DNA of 64,000 nt from NCBI GenBank assembly GCA_020532085.1, contig JAJBAV010000006.1:29784-93783 (forward strand), written 5' to 3'. The stretch is from Candidatus Cloacimonadota bacterium. GTDB lineage: Bacteria > Cloacimonadota > Cloacimonadia > Cloacimonadales > Cloacimonadaceae. Below the pieces are notes generated by a model. That model was not told the origin of the DNA, searched no databases, and saw nothing but the letters and a program-made list of their open reading frames with translations. A program made the position numbers and the translations under genes. Below, piece by piece: positions 8,531 through 17,791 of this stretch (positions are counted from its first letter, which is position 1; each line of letters opens with the position of its first letter).

Positions 8531-8919
8531 TGTCCATGCAAAACAAATGCCTGGGGCAGCAAGGTTTCCAAGTCGCTGAGAATGCTGCCCAGACGGTTGG
8601 CGTAGAGGATCTGCAGGTGGGGGCTGAATTCGGCCAAAACCTGACGGCAGGCCCCGCAGGGAGGAAAGATCTCGTCGGAATCCACATAGATGGCGAGGGC
8701 GAGAAAATCCCGCTTGCCCATGTTCACGGCGGCAAAGAGGGCGTTGCGCTCGGCACAGATGGTCAGGGAGTAGGAGGAGTTTTCCACATTGCAGCCGGTG
8801 ACCACGCTGCCATCGGCGCAGAGCAGGGCGGCGCCCACCCGGAATCCGGAATAGGGCGCGTAAGCCTTTTCAGAGGCGGCCTGGGCCTGCTCCAGCAGGA
8901 TGTCCAGATCGATGCTCAT
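8527..8919 (-). CDS. cdd: Cytidine deaminase
   Basis: This 130-residue homotetrameric-type cytidine deaminase converts cytidine and deoxycytidine to uridine forms in pyrimidine salvage. The zinc site is complete: CAERNALFAAV supplies the first Cys and the proton-shuttle Glu, and PPCGACRQVLAEF supplies the other two Cys. The N-terminal AYAPYSGFRVGAAL and GCNVENSSYSLTICAE are standard family blocks. The frame is open far upstream, but the ATG at 8919 is the true start: it gives the usual length and overlaps the oadB stop by 4 bp (ATGA). Both ends are coupled to its neighbours. Confidence 0.96.
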   Translation of the reverse strand: MSIDLDILLEQAQAASEKAYAPYSGFRVGAALLCADGSVVTGCNVENSSYSLTICAERNALFAAVNMGKRDFLALAIYVDSDEIFPPCGACRQVLAEFSPHLQILYANRLGSILSDLETLLPQAFVLHGQ

Positions 8920-10022
8920 ACATTCCCCAACAGAGCCAGAATGAGGCCTCCGGCGATCACCGAGCCGATCTGGCCGCCCACGTTCACGCTCACGGCTGGC
9001 ATCAGCAGAAAGTTGAAGGGGTCCTCTTTCAGCCCCATCTGATGGACTACCCGCGCGGACATCGGAAAGGCCGAGATCCCGCAGGCGCCGATCATGGGGT
9101 TGATCTTGTGTTTGCGGAAAAGGTTCAGGAATTTGGCAAAAAGCACTCCGCCGGCGGTATCGAAAATGAAGGCCACCAGACCCAGGCCAAAGATCAAGAG
9201 GGTTTGCGGCCTTAGAAAAGCCGCGCCCCGCATCGTGGAGGCGATGCTGATGCCCAGAAAGATCGTCACCAGGTTGGCCAGTTCGTTCTGCGCGGATTTG
9301 GACAGTCCTTCCAGCACTCCGCACTCGCGGATCAGGTTTCCGAACATCAGAAAGCCGATCAGCGCCGCGGAAGCGGGAACGAAGATCCCTGCGATCAGCG
9401 TGATGGCGATGGGGAAGACGATCTTCACCACTTTGGGAACGTCGCCGGCGTGGTAATCCATGCGGATCTTGCGCTCTTCCTTGGAAGTGAGCAGTTTGAT
9501 CACCGGCGGCTGGATGATGGGCACCAAGGCCATGTAGGAATAGGCTGCCACGGATATCGCCGGCAGCAGGTCCTGGGCGAAACGGTTGGCCACGTAGATC
9601 GAGGTGGGGCCGTCCGCCGCGCCGATGATGCCGATCGCGCCAGCTTGTTTAAGGCTGAAACCGAGCAGGGTGGCCGCGGCAAAGGTTACGAAAATGCCCA
9701 GTTGGGCCGCCGCGCCAAAGAGTAGCATGAAGGGGTTTTTGAGCAGGGGCGAGAAATCGATCATGGCGCCGATGCCGATGAAGATCAGCAGCGGAAAAAG
9801 CTCGGTGGCGATGCCGGCATTGAACAGGATCTGCAGCGGACCGTGCTCTCCCACGGCCGCGGAGAAGGGTATGTTCGTGAGAATGGTCCCAAACCCGATC
9901 GGCAGCAGCAGGGTCGGCTCATATTTCTTCGCGATCGCCAGCCAGATCAGCACCAAGCCGATCAGGATCATCACCGCCTGCTGCCATTCAAAGGCCAGGA
10001 TACCGCCAAATAATGCTTGCAT
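8916..10022 (-). CDS. oadB: Sodium-pumping decarboxylase beta subunit (OadB/GcdB family)
   Basis: This 368-residue integral membrane protein is the Na+-translocating carboxyltransferase-coupled subunit. Its family decarboxylates oxaloacetate, glutaconyl-CoA or methylmalonyl-CoA and exports Na+. Signature stretches are FIGIGAMIDFSPLLKNP, GAIGIIGAADGPTSIYVANR, FLGISIASTMRGAAFL and PMIGACGISAFPMSARVVHQ. About nine to eleven hydrophobic helices are visible. I choose ATG 10022 over a TTG at 10025 because CTGGAG lies six bases before it. No alpha (carboxyltransferase), gamma or biotin-carrier subunit is nearby, so the substrate is open. It heads the long minus-strand run and has a good promoter upstream. 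Confidence 0.93.
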   Translation of the reverse strand: MQALFGGILAFEWQQAVMILIGLVLIWLAIAKKYEPTLLLPIGFGTILTNIPFSAAVGEHGPLQILFNAGIATELFPLLIFIGIGAMIDFSPLLKNPFMLLFGAAAQLGIFVTFAAATLLGFSLKQAGAIGIIGAADGPTSIYVANRFAQDLLPAISVAAYSYMALVPIIQPPVIKLLTSKEERKIRMDYHAGDVPKVVKIVFPIAITLIAGIFVPASAALIGFLMFGNLIRECGVLEGLSKSAQNELANLVTIFLGISIASTMRGAAFLRPQTLLIFGLGLVAFIFDTAGGVLFAKFLNLFRKHKINPMIGACGISAFPMSARVVHQMGLKEDPFNFLLMPAVSVNVGGQIGSVIAGGLILALLGNV

Positions 10023-10054
10023 CAAATACTCCAGATGTTTTCACTAAGAAACCC

Positions 10055-10083
10055 ATTAATTCCGCCGCTGTCCTCTTTGTCAA
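10055..10083 (-). promoter_or_regulatory. Putative sigma-70 promoter for the oadB operon
   Basis: On the minus strand TTGACA (10083-10078) and ATTAAT (10060-10055) are separated by 17 bp. They sit about 33 bp before the oadB start and its CTGGAG ribosome site. The -35 is perfect and the -10 matches four of six consensus bases. The rest of the 220-bp gap between oadB and the nuclease gene holds nothing else I can name. Confidence 0.5.
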
Positions 10084-10242
10084 TGATTATATCCGTCAAT
10101 CCTATCACGCAGTCAGTTAGGTTTCTTCACCGGTTATTACCGGCAGGGGTTATTTTTACTGCGCGATCCGCTCTTTCAGGAAAGTCAGATAATCGGACTG
10201 CTGGCTTCGCAACCGGCAGCCCCTATGTTATTCAAACAGTGC

Positions 10243-13200
10243 TCAGAGCACCGCCGAAACCTTGAAGAAGAGTCTGTTTTCTGTGAAGTAATTTGCAGTG
10301 ACGCGCCAGACGTTGGGCTCCATGGGATCGAAAGAGCCAGTTGTGTCACTGATCAATTCATAGCTCCCATAGGGATCGGAAGATCCGTAAACAACATAGG
10401 AAACAGCTCCCGGCACCGGCGTGAGCGTGAGCTTGATGTCGGCTCCTTCCAGCGCGATGGTGGCGGTTCCTTCCACGTGGGCGTGGATGACATCAGTATT
10501 GCTGGTGACGGGATAATCCACACTTAGCTCAGCCGTCGCGACAGTAATTGAAAAATCCGCGTAGTTGGAGTCAAAATCCGTTCCCGTAAAGGCCAGGGTG
10601 ATGAGCGCCGTGGTGGAGTTCACGTGGCTGACACTCTGGATCGAGAGTCCCGCCGGAGCGTTGTTAAGCGTGAAATTGGATGCCGACAGACTGCTGTCGG
10701 AGAAGGAGGCGTCGGAGAGAGTGTAAGTGACGGTGGCTCCGTTCAGATTAACCTCTTCCAGGGTTTGCGTGGGGGTGATGGTCGCTGTGGCTGTCACGGG
10801 GTTATCCAGCACCACTTGCAGATAGGGCGACCACATGCCGTAATCGTCCTCAAAATATGAACGGAGCCGGTAATAATAGGTCCCGCCAGCGCTGAGTCCA
10901 GTGATCACCTTGGAGGTCAGCAGGTCCACGTCGAAGTTGGAGTAGCCGCTCACGACATTGGTGAAGAGGCTGTCGGTGGCCACCTGCAGATAGTAGTTGG
11001 TGGCTGTGATGGGCACGCTCCAGTTGGCAGTGAAACCTGTGGTTGTGATATCGGAATTGAACAGCGGACAGGGCGCCCAGATGCGGGCCGCGTAGCCGGG
11101 CAGGTCGATGAAGGGGTTGCGGTTGCCCTGGCGCTCGGCGATGCGGTTGTTGCGGCGGACTTCCCAGGCGTCTGGGGGATCGGTTGCGTGCCATTGGAGC
11201 AGGGTGGCCAGCTTTCCGTAATAGGGCAGGTTTTCGCTTGCGTCGGAATATACGTGATCGACCAGTTCCAGGTCGTAGCTGGTGTCCGTGCCTTCATAGC
11301 GCACCGCCATGTACATGATGATGCGGGCCACGTCGCCTTTGTCATCCGGGCGGGGTTCCCAGGTGTTGTAGGTTTGGTAACAGCCTGTGGCGCCGGTATA
11401 TCCGGGCGGGGGAGAGGAGTCCGTTACCGCGGTTCCGCCGTCGTCGAAGTCCTTGTTGCTCTTGGAGGAATTGACCGTGGCGTCGCAAGGCCGGAGGTGG
11501 TGGAGGTCGGTTCCGGCGGGGGCTGTGTCGCCAAAATCGCCATGGCTCTTGCTCCAGGTGTGTTCCTTGTTCCAGTCGGTGGCGTCTCCGCCGTAGGAAT
11601 CTGCGTCGATGCTCCAGCCAGTGTAGATCTCCAGCACATTGTTGGAGTTGTTCGGGTCCTGGTCTGTGTATTTGAGTTGGGTGGTGGTCGCTGTGTAGGA
11701 GTACTCTGTGGTGTGGGTGGTGCGCAAGAGGCTGTGCAGCAGTCCTTTAATGGTGATTCCGTAACCGTAGATGTCGGCGTAGTATCCGCTGCCGGAAGAG
11801 GTGGTTGTGGAAACCGATCTGGGGTTGTTGGCGGCAGTGGTGGTGAGGTATTTGGTGTCGATTCCGCTGCCGTTGTATTCATACACCCGGAACCAGTAAG
11901 CAGTGTCCGGGGTCAGGTTGGTTACCGTAACTCCGTTGTAGGGCTCGCCTTCGATGTACTCGGTGGCGCCGTTATAGACCACCTGTTCGCCGGAACCCAG
12001 GTAATAGGTGTTTGCTGTATATGTGGATCCGTCCGTGGGATTGCTGAAGCTGTTGCTGGTGTTCACCTTAACCAGGCGGAAAGTTCCGTTGCCCGGTGTC
12101 CATTCTGCCGTGATGGAGGTGAAGGCCGGGTATCCGGTGATTCCTGACGCCTGGATCGTTGGCGTGGTAACGCTTTCGCTGGTGACCAGGCCGGATACGT
12201 AAAGGCTCACGTCGATGGCCCCGGGGCTGGAGTGGACGATGTTTCCGATCCAGGTGCCAGCTGTTCCGGCCAGGCGAACGTGGATGTTTCCGCTGAAGGA
12301 TGATGCCACGCTGGTGCTGCTGCTGAGATAGCTCGATCCGCCATCGGTGGAAAGCTCAAACCCTGCGGGAATGGCCATGCTGATGCTGCCTGTGAGGTTG
12401 GATGAAGATAGGTAGTAGTGTTGAGACGCGGAGGGGGTTCCTTCGGTGGTGGAAAAGGGACTGAAAGTGTGGCTGGCGTAGATAACCGGCGCCGTGCTGG
12501 AAGTGGTGGTCACGTCTATCTCGTTGGAATTGCCGCTGGTCCCGTGCAGATTGACGGCCCGCACCTGGTAGCGGTAGTCGGTCGATTCATCAAGGCCTGT
12601 CACCAAGTGACTCGTGACGTTGCCCACATTGAGGTCCTGGTAGCCAGGCACGTAGCTGATGGCTTTGCTGCCGTAGGTGTGGGAGCCGAGATCGGAAGCA
12701 GTGTCTACCGGGTAAAAATCCCACTCCGAAGTTAGGGTGGGAAAGCCGGAATCCGGATTTTGGCTTATTCCAGCAGAGACAGAGGCTTTGCGGATCATGG
12801 TTTGGTCTTTGGTTATGTTTGGTGATACACCCCAGAAATCTCCCGGATCCTCGCCAATTCTTCCGAAGATATCCACAAGGCTGGCTGTGGATACATTGTA
12901 CAAAGCAACCGCGTCATCTCCATTAAAGTTTATCACAGCAGATGAGGTCTGATCTGCCACTGCGAGAATTCCGGCACTGGCACTTGGGTGCGCGATCACG
13001 TAAACATCAGCGTTAGTTAGAGTTCCCGACAGATCCAGCGTGTTGGATGCAGTGGGAGCTCCATTCGAGTACAGATGCAATTTGTAATTGCTCAGGTCAA
13101 CCGCAGCGCCGGTTCCGTTGTAGATCTCGATCGCCTTGTTGTAACTGGTTCCCTCAATATACTCCGAGAAGAAGAGGTCACTGACATCCGAACCGGTGTA

Positions 13201-14457
13201 AACATCCAGCCGGTAGCTGCTGGTGTACGGTACCGCGTTCCAGTTGGCGGTGAAACTAGAATGATCAACAGCGCTCGCAGCGGTGGCTACCGGGGTTGCC
13301 GGAACAGCGCCCGTCAGCACAGATCCGCTGCAAGTTACATATACAGTGGTGGCGCCACCTGAGCTTACGCTGATGTCTTCCGAGTTGTAATCTCCCGCGC
13401 CTAATCCGGCTTTCAGTCTCACATAAACCGTGGTGGGCGGAATGTCGCCCCGGGTAGGTGAGACCGTCAGAGTGGGGCCAAAGCCGCTGCCGGAGCTGGC
13501 GGAAATTTCATAATGCGTTGGGGCTGATATGCTTATGTCTGAGACAACATCAACCCCGCTGACCGTGAAAGCCTGCTCGGCAGAAGGCCCCAGGTCCTGC
13601 ATGTAGGAAAAACCGCTCAGAGCTGAGGGATAGGCATACACGGCAATGTTGGGCGTAACCTGCACCGTAACGTTGTCGAAAAACGCGGTCTGGGTGGCAG
13701 AGGTGGAGCCCTGCCAGTAAGCGCCCAGAAAGGCCAGCGCGTCTAAAGTGTAGGTGTTGTCCACAGCGGTTCCCTGAGACACCAGAGTTCCGGACATGGG
13801 ATCGGAAAAAGCTGAGGTTCCGTCGTTGCGCAGGAACATTACCCAGGTGTTGGTGGAGGGATCGTAGGTAACTTTGACGCTCAGGTATTCATTGCCAAAA
13901 TCCGTGAGGCCGGAGGTATTGCTGGTGATCAAGTTCGTAAAGGAACCTATTCCCGCGCTGTACTTTACCAGCCTGAGCGGGTCGGTGGAGCCTGTTTGGC
14001 CCAAGGCCAGGGCGTAGCCGGAGCCGCTGTTGAAGGCAGAGGTCGATGAACCGGCCAGGATGAAGGCCAGCCCGTAGTTTCCACTGCCAAATCCGGCGGG
14101 GTCGGGCCTGATCTGCCTCAGGTTCACATACCAGGTCACCAGGCCGTCGATCAAGGCCAGGGTCGCGTTATAGGGGCCGCCAAATCCTGAGGTGGGAACC
14201 GAAGCAAACATCCAGCCTGCAACATTCGCGGTTCCGCTGGCATCATTGGTCAGTTCCAACTGGGCGGGGTCCAGGTTGCGACGCGCGCCCCAGTCATCTC
14301 CGGAGCGATTTGCAGACCAGGCACTGGAGCCGATCTGGCCTGTGGTTGTCCAGCCTGCGTCCTGATTTGCCGAAAAATCGTCGGCAAAAACAGTCGTTTG
14401 CGCGAACCCGGCGGCCACTGCCAGCACGAGGGACAAAGCGAGCGTGAGCATTTTCAT
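10243..14457 (-). CDS. Large secreted endonuclease I / lamin-tail multidomain protein
   Basis: This 1404-residue exported protein begins with a clear signal peptide (KMLTLALSLVLAVAAGFAQ). Next is a lectin/LamG-like N-terminal region, then a beta domain around 275-385. A lamin-tail domain starts near 426 (FFSEYIEGTSYNKAIEIYNG), followed by FN3 domains and a second copy of the beta domain (GTPSASQHYYL, LTGSISMAIPAGFELSTDGG). The endonuclease I domain (about 885-1110) contains WNKEHTWSKSHGDFG and GTDLHHLRPCDATVNSSKSN, the HNH-like metal and catalytic residues. The C-terminus is FN3-like and ends in FKVSAVL rather than in a FlgD-like tail. It probably degrades extracellular DNA. GGAG lies five bases before the ATG. 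It diverges from the OmpA gene, which shares its beta domain. Confidence 0.88.
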   Translation of the reverse strand: MKMLTLALSLVLAVAAGFAQTTVFADDFSANQDAGWTTTGQIGSSAWSANRSGDDWGARRNLDPAQLELTNDASGTANVAGWMFASVPTSGFGGPYNATLALIDGLVTWYVNLRQIRPDPAGFGSGNYGLAFILAGSSTSAFNSGSGYALALGQTGSTDPLRLVKYSAGIGSFTNLITSNTSGLTDFGNEYLSVKVTYDPSTNTWVMFLRNDGTSAFSDPMSGTLVSQGTAVDNTYTLDALAFLGAYWQGSTSATQTAFFDNVTVQVTPNIAVYAYPSALSGFSYMQDLGPSAEQAFTVSGVDVVSDISISAPTHYEISASSGSGFGPTLTVSPTRGDIPPTTVYVRLKAGLGAGDYNSEDISVSSGGATTVYVTCSGSVLTGAVPATPVATAASAVDHSSFTANWNAVPYTSSYRLDVYTGSDVSDLFFSEYIEGTSYNKAIEIYNGTGAAVDLSNYKLHLYSNGAPTASNTLDLSGTLTNADVYVIAHPSASAGILAVADQTSSAVINFNGDDAVALYNVSTASLVDIFGRIGEDPGDFWGVSPNITKDQTMIRKASVSAGISQNPDSGFPTLTSEWDFYPVDTASDLGSHTYGSKAISYVPGYQDLNVGNVTSHLVTGLDESTDYRYQVRAVNLHGTSGNSNEIDVTTTSSTAPVIYASHTFSPFSTTEGTPSASQHYYLSSSNLTGSISMAIPAGFELSTDGGSSYLSSSTSVASSFSGNIHVRLAGTAGTWIGNIVHSSPGAIDVSLYVSGLVTSESVTTPTIQASGITGYPAFTSITAEWTPGNGTFRLVKVNTSNSFSNPTDGSTYTANTYYLGSGEQVVYNGATEYIEGEPYNGVTVTNLTPDTAYWFRVYEYNGSGIDTKYLTTTAANNPRSVSTTTSSGSGYYADIYGYGITIKGLLHSLLRTTHTTEYSYTATTTQLKYTDQDPNNSNNVLEIYTGWSIDADSYGGDATDWNKEHTWSKSHGDFGDTAPAGTDLHHLRPCDATVNSSKSNKDFDDGGTAVTDSSPPPGYTGATGCYQTYNTWEPRPDDKGDVARIIMYMAVRYEGTDTSYDLELVDHVYSDASENLPYYGKLATLLQWHATDPPDAWEVRRNNRIAERQGNRNPFIDLPGYAARIWAPCPLFNSDITTTGFTANWSVPITATNYYLQVATDSLFTNVVSGYSNFDVDLLTSKVITGLSAGGTYYYRLRSYFEDDYGMWSPYLQVVLDNPVTATATITPTQTLEEVNLNGATVTYTLSDASFSDSSLSASNFTLNNAPAGLSIQSVSHVNSTTALITLAFTGTDFDSNYADFSITVATAELSVDYPVTSNTDVIHAHVEGTATIALEGADIKLTLTPVPGAVSYVVYGSSDPYGSYELISDTTGSFDPMEPNVWRVTANYFTENRLFFKVSAVL

Positions 14458-14484
14458 GATATCTCCACAAGCGGGACGAGCCTT

Positions 14485-14502
14485 GATCTCTCTTCAGAGA
14501 TC
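14485..14502. other. Perfect 7-bp hairpin in the nuclease 5' leader
   Basis: GATCTCT and AGAGATC flank a four-base loop, 28-45 bp before the nuclease start codon. It could affect mRNA stability or translation. No known regulator site is recognised. The rest of 14458-14690 shows no gene. Confidence 0.3.
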
Positions 14503-14695
14503 CGATCGCCCGGCTTTCACTGGTTTGTTAAATCATTATCCAGCTGAGCGTTGTGAAGGACTATTGTCCGCAGTCACGCGACCAGCAGGAAAATATGGAT
14601 GATGCAATTTCAGTTCCATTAACTCATCTGATTCAGGCTCTGACCGATGTTGTGGAAAATAATACACAGTTGGCAAGAAAAAGGAAATTTAGTTC

Positions 14696-14724
14696 TTGAC
14701 ATCATAAGTCCGGATGTTTAAATT
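14696..14724 (+). promoter_or_regulatory. Sigma-70 promoter of the OmpA-family gene
   Basis: TTGACA (14696-14701) and TAAATT (14719-14724) are separated by exactly 17 bp, 36 bp before the start codon. This is the best-looking promoter in the window and fits an abundant outer-membrane protein. Confidence 0.7.
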
Positions 14725-14759
14725 GTTTTCATTAGGAGAAACATAAAATAGAGGTGAAC

Positions 14760-17462
14760 ATGAGCAAATTATCAAAAAGTCTTCTTCTTACCCTGTTGTT
14801 GCTGGCGCTGCTGCCGGCAATCCACGCTTTTGAAAGTACCCTTTTAATAGAAGGGGGAGTTGGCATTCCGCTCGACGACATTGAGGGAACCAACGAGATG
14901 AAAGGCGCCTGGGCCCTCACCTGGGATGCCTGGATGATCAAGGACTGGCTTGGCGTGGGTTTCAGCCCCTGGTTCGCCAATGTGGAAGTTCAGGGCGCCG
15001 ATCCTACCGAATCGTATTTTTCCTCGCTGGAAGGGATCAATTTGTATCTGAAACTGCGCCCCACCAAGGCCGGCGCGCTCAATTTTCCCGAGGCGTCTTT
15101 CATCAGACGGATATCCCCGTTCGTGGCGCTCGGCGGTGGCTGGTCCACCCACGGCAGCAAAGATGAAAACGGCGTTGCCAGCAATCCCAGCGAACAGCCT
15201 GGATTCAGAGGCCATTTGACCCTTCCGCACGCCGCGGCCGGCGTTTCCATCCTTTCCAAATGGAACACCACTTTGGATCTGGGCGTTAAATTCGACTACT
15301 TCGACGCTGACAGCCTCGACCTCACCGGCCCCGCCAGCAATTTTCTGGAAAATGACGCGCTGATTACTCCCTACATCGGACTGGGCCTGCATTTCGGAAC
15401 CCCGATCGCCGTGCCGGAGCTGCTCTATCAGGGCACCCTGAACGGTTTCAGCACTGTGGTGGGAACTCCTTCCGCGGCTCAGTCCTACAAGTTGCAGGGA
15501 AAAAACCTCAAGGGCGACATCGATCTGGTGGCTCCCGAAGGTTTTGTGCTTTCCATTGACGGCGGCCAGGTTTGGGCCAAATCGGTGCGCGTGCCGGCGG
15601 ATTTTGCAGGGGACATCTGGGTGCGCCTGACCGGCGACAAAGTGGGAACTTATGACGGCAGCATCGGCCATCAGAGCAAAGGCGCGGCCGCGGTCGCCCT
15701 GCCCGTAAGCGGTATGGTGCGTGAACCCATCCTGCCAACTCTGGGCTTGGTATCATCCGGTTTGGGCACGTTCACCACAGAATTGGGAACGCCCTCAGCC
15801 GCCCAAAGCTACAAGATCAGGGGCAAGGACCTCACCGGCGACATCGTGATCGACGCTCCGGCGGGCTTCGAGTTCTCCCTCGACGGCGGAACTACCTATG
15901 CCACATCCATGCGGGTGCCGGCTGGCTTCGACAGGGATATCCTGGTCCGCATGCCCGGTACCAAGGCCGGCAACTTCAGCGGTAACATCTCTCACGTCAG
16001 CCCGGGCGTGCCAAATCTGACCGTTCCGGTGATGGGCATCGTAACCGCGCCGCAAGTTCCCTCAATCGGTTTGGAGACGGGCGATTTGAGCGCTTTTACC
16101 ACCGAACTGGGCACTCCCTCCGCGCCTCAAAGCTACAAGATCAAAGGCAACAACCTCACCGGCGACATCATGATCGACGCGCCGCAAGGATACGAGATTT
16201 CCCTCGACGGCGGCAAGACCTGGAAGCCTTCCGTCACCGTGCCCGGAGGATTTAATGACAACATCTGGGTGCGCCTGACCGGGGCAGATGCCGGAAACTT
16301 TGACGGCAATGTTTCCCACGCCAGCCCTGGCGCCGGGACCTTCAACCTGCCTGTGGCGGGAACCGTGATCGAACCTGCTCCGGAAATGCCGGAAATCGTT
16401 CTGACATCCGGCAGCCTGAACGCTTTTTCCACCGATCTGGGAACCCCCTCCGAGCCCCAAAGCTACAAGATCGTGGGCAAAAACCTCACCGGTGACATCG
16501 TGATCGACGCTCCCGCGGGTTACGAATTCTCCCTCGACGGCGGCAAAAACTGGTCCACCTCAATGCGTGTTCCGGCCGGATTCGACAAAGACATCTGGGT
16601 GCGCCTCACCGGTGCCAAAGCAGGAAACTTCAGCGGCAACGTCTCCCACGCCAGTCCTGGCGCAGGAACCTTCAATCTGCCCGTAAGCGGCACCGTTAAG
16701 GAAGCCCCTAAACCTGAAGAACCCGAAGAACCCGAGCAACCCGAAGAACCCGAAGAACCCAAGGACAGCGACGGCGACGGCATTCCCGACGACCGCGACA
16801 AAGCTCCTTTCGCTCCGGAAGACCGCGATGGATTCATGGACGCGGACGGCATTCCGGATCCGGATAACGACGCGGACGGCATCCCGGATGCACTTGACGG
16901 CGCCCCCATGGATCCCGAGGACAAGGATGGATTTGAAGATACCGACGGCATCCCCGATCCGGACAACGACGCGGACGGCATCCCGGACGTGAGCGATCTG
17001 GCCCCCGGCACAGATCAGACCGTGGCCCAGGGCATCAACACCAAGGAAACCTACAACGATTTCGAGGATACCGACGGTGTTCCGGACGAACTTCCGGGCA
17101 ACCCTCTGCTGGACCAGTTGGAGGAAGACCTGCTGAAGCACATGGTGCACTTCGACACCAACCTCTACACCATTCGCGCCAGTGACAAACCCTTCCTGGA
17201 CCGCGTGGCCGAAGCCCTCAAACAGCTCCCCGAGGTGATGATCGAGATCCAGGGACACACGGATTCCACTGGTAATGACAAGATCAACGAACCGCTATCC
17301 TACAACCGCGCCAAGGTGGTCAAAGACTACCTCGTGGCCAGAGGCGTGGACGCGGAACAGATCGAAAGCAAGGGCTACGGCTCCAAGGTCCCCGTCGCCA
17401 CCAACGACACCGTGGCCGGACGCCAGGAAAATCGCCGCGCCCAAATGGTGCTCATCAAATAA
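14760..17462 (+). CDS. OmpA-family outer-membrane protein with four surface beta repeats and Ca-binding type-3 repeats
   Basis: This 900-residue exported protein starts with a signal peptide ending near AIHAF. Residues about 20-215 look like a small OmpA-type beta-barrel. Four repeats of about 105 residues follow, starting near 227, 333, 440 and 551, each with GTPS..QSYK, LTGDI..DAP and SLDGG. A Pro/Glu linker near 648 (EEPEEPEQPEEPEEP) leads to thrombospondin-type-3-like Asp repeats (DSDGDGIPDDRDKAP, about 669-771), which usually bind calcium. The last 105 residues are an OmpA peptidoglycan-binding domain (VMIEIQGHTDSTGND, SKGYGS, NRRAQMVLIK). The upstream GTG at 14754 lies inside the Shine-Dalgarno AGAGGTG, so the ATG at 14760 is preferred. 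It probably links the outer membrane to the wall and displays its repeats. Confidence 0.9.
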   Translation: MSKLSKSLLLTLLLLALLPAIHAFESTLLIEGGVGIPLDDIEGTNEMKGAWALTWDAWMIKDWLGVGFSPWFANVEVQGADPTESYFSSLEGINLYLKLRPTKAGALNFPEASFIRRISPFVALGGGWSTHGSKDENGVASNPSEQPGFRGHLTLPHAAAGVSILSKWNTTLDLGVKFDYFDADSLDLTGPASNFLENDALITPYIGLGLHFGTPIAVPELLYQGTLNGFSTVVGTPSAAQSYKLQGKNLKGDIDLVAPEGFVLSIDGGQVWAKSVRVPADFAGDIWVRLTGDKVGTYDGSIGHQSKGAAAVALPVSGMVREPILPTLGLVSSGLGTFTTELGTPSAAQSYKIRGKDLTGDIVIDAPAGFEFSLDGGTTYATSMRVPAGFDRDILVRMPGTKAGNFSGNISHVSPGVPNLTVPVMGIVTAPQVPSIGLETGDLSAFTTELGTPSAPQSYKIKGNNLTGDIMIDAPQGYEISLDGGKTWKPSVTVPGGFNDNIWVRLTGADAGNFDGNVSHASPGAGTFNLPVAGTVIEPAPEMPEIVLTSGSLNAFSTDLGTPSEPQSYKIVGKNLTGDIVIDAPAGYEFSLDGGKNWSTSMRVPAGFDKDIWVRLTGAKAGNFSGNVSHASPGAGTFNLPVSGTVKEAPKPEEPEEPEQPEEPEEPKDSDGDGIPDDRDKAPFAPEDRDGFMDADGIPDPDNDADGIPDALDGAPMDPEDKDGFEDTDGIPDPDNDADGIPDVSDLAPGTDQTVAQGINTKETYNDFEDTDGVPDELPGNPLLDQLEEDLLKHMVHFDTNLYTIRASDKPFLDRVAEALKQLPEVMIEIQGHTDSTGNDKINEPLSYNRAKVVKDYLVARGVDAEQIESKGYGSKVPVATNDTVAGRQENRRAQMVLIK

Positions 17463-17492
17463 GAAGCACTTGCTGGATAAACACTCCAATCG

Positions 17493-17521
17493 GGGCCCGC
17501 ATCACGCGGGCCCCTTTTTTC
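17493..17521 (+). terminator. Intrinsic terminator of the OmpA-family gene
   Basis: A nine-base-pair GC stem (GGGGCCCGC / GCGGGCCCC) with the loop ATCAC is followed by six T, 31 bp after the stop codon. Confidence 0.93.
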
Positions 17522-17693
17522 AGGTTTAGAAACTGCTCAGGTTTGGCTTTCATCCAGGCCTGGCGGAGAGCGGATGTCTCCTGCTGGGACTGGGTTGTTC
17601 CTGTCAGGCCTGGATTCCCTGGCTTCGCGCGCTTGAGCAGGCTTCCCCGTAATCCCCAAAATGCCATCTTCCAGGAAGCTTTTTCCCGAGTAG

Positions 17694-17791
17694 CTCCCAA
17701 TATCAATACGGTATCAATACGGAATCAATACGGATTTCATCCGTATTGATTCCGTATTGATTCCGTATTGATACCGTATTGATATTGGGAG
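17694..17791. repeat. 98-bp palindrome built of ATCAATACGG units, copy 1
   Basis: The left arm starts CTCCCAATATCAATACGG and carries three tandem ATCAATACGG units spaced 11 bp apart. The centre is ATTTCAT. The right arm is the reverse complement but carries four CCGTATTGAT units, ending in ATTGGGAG. It is therefore a nearly perfect hairpin with one extra 11-bp unit in the right arm. A second copy with three units per arm lies at 63788-63874. Its AT-rich sequence stands out from the GC-rich chromosome. It carries no coding sequence. Confidence 0.92.

Noticed and set aside
8920..9324. N-terminal extension of the cytidine deaminase frame
   Set aside because: It reads through oadB in another frame; the ATG at 8919 gives the standard length and a 4-bp ATGA overlap.
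17694..17791. CRISPR-like array
   Set aside because: The repeat units are only 11 bp, contiguous and mirrored; there are no spacers and no cas genes.
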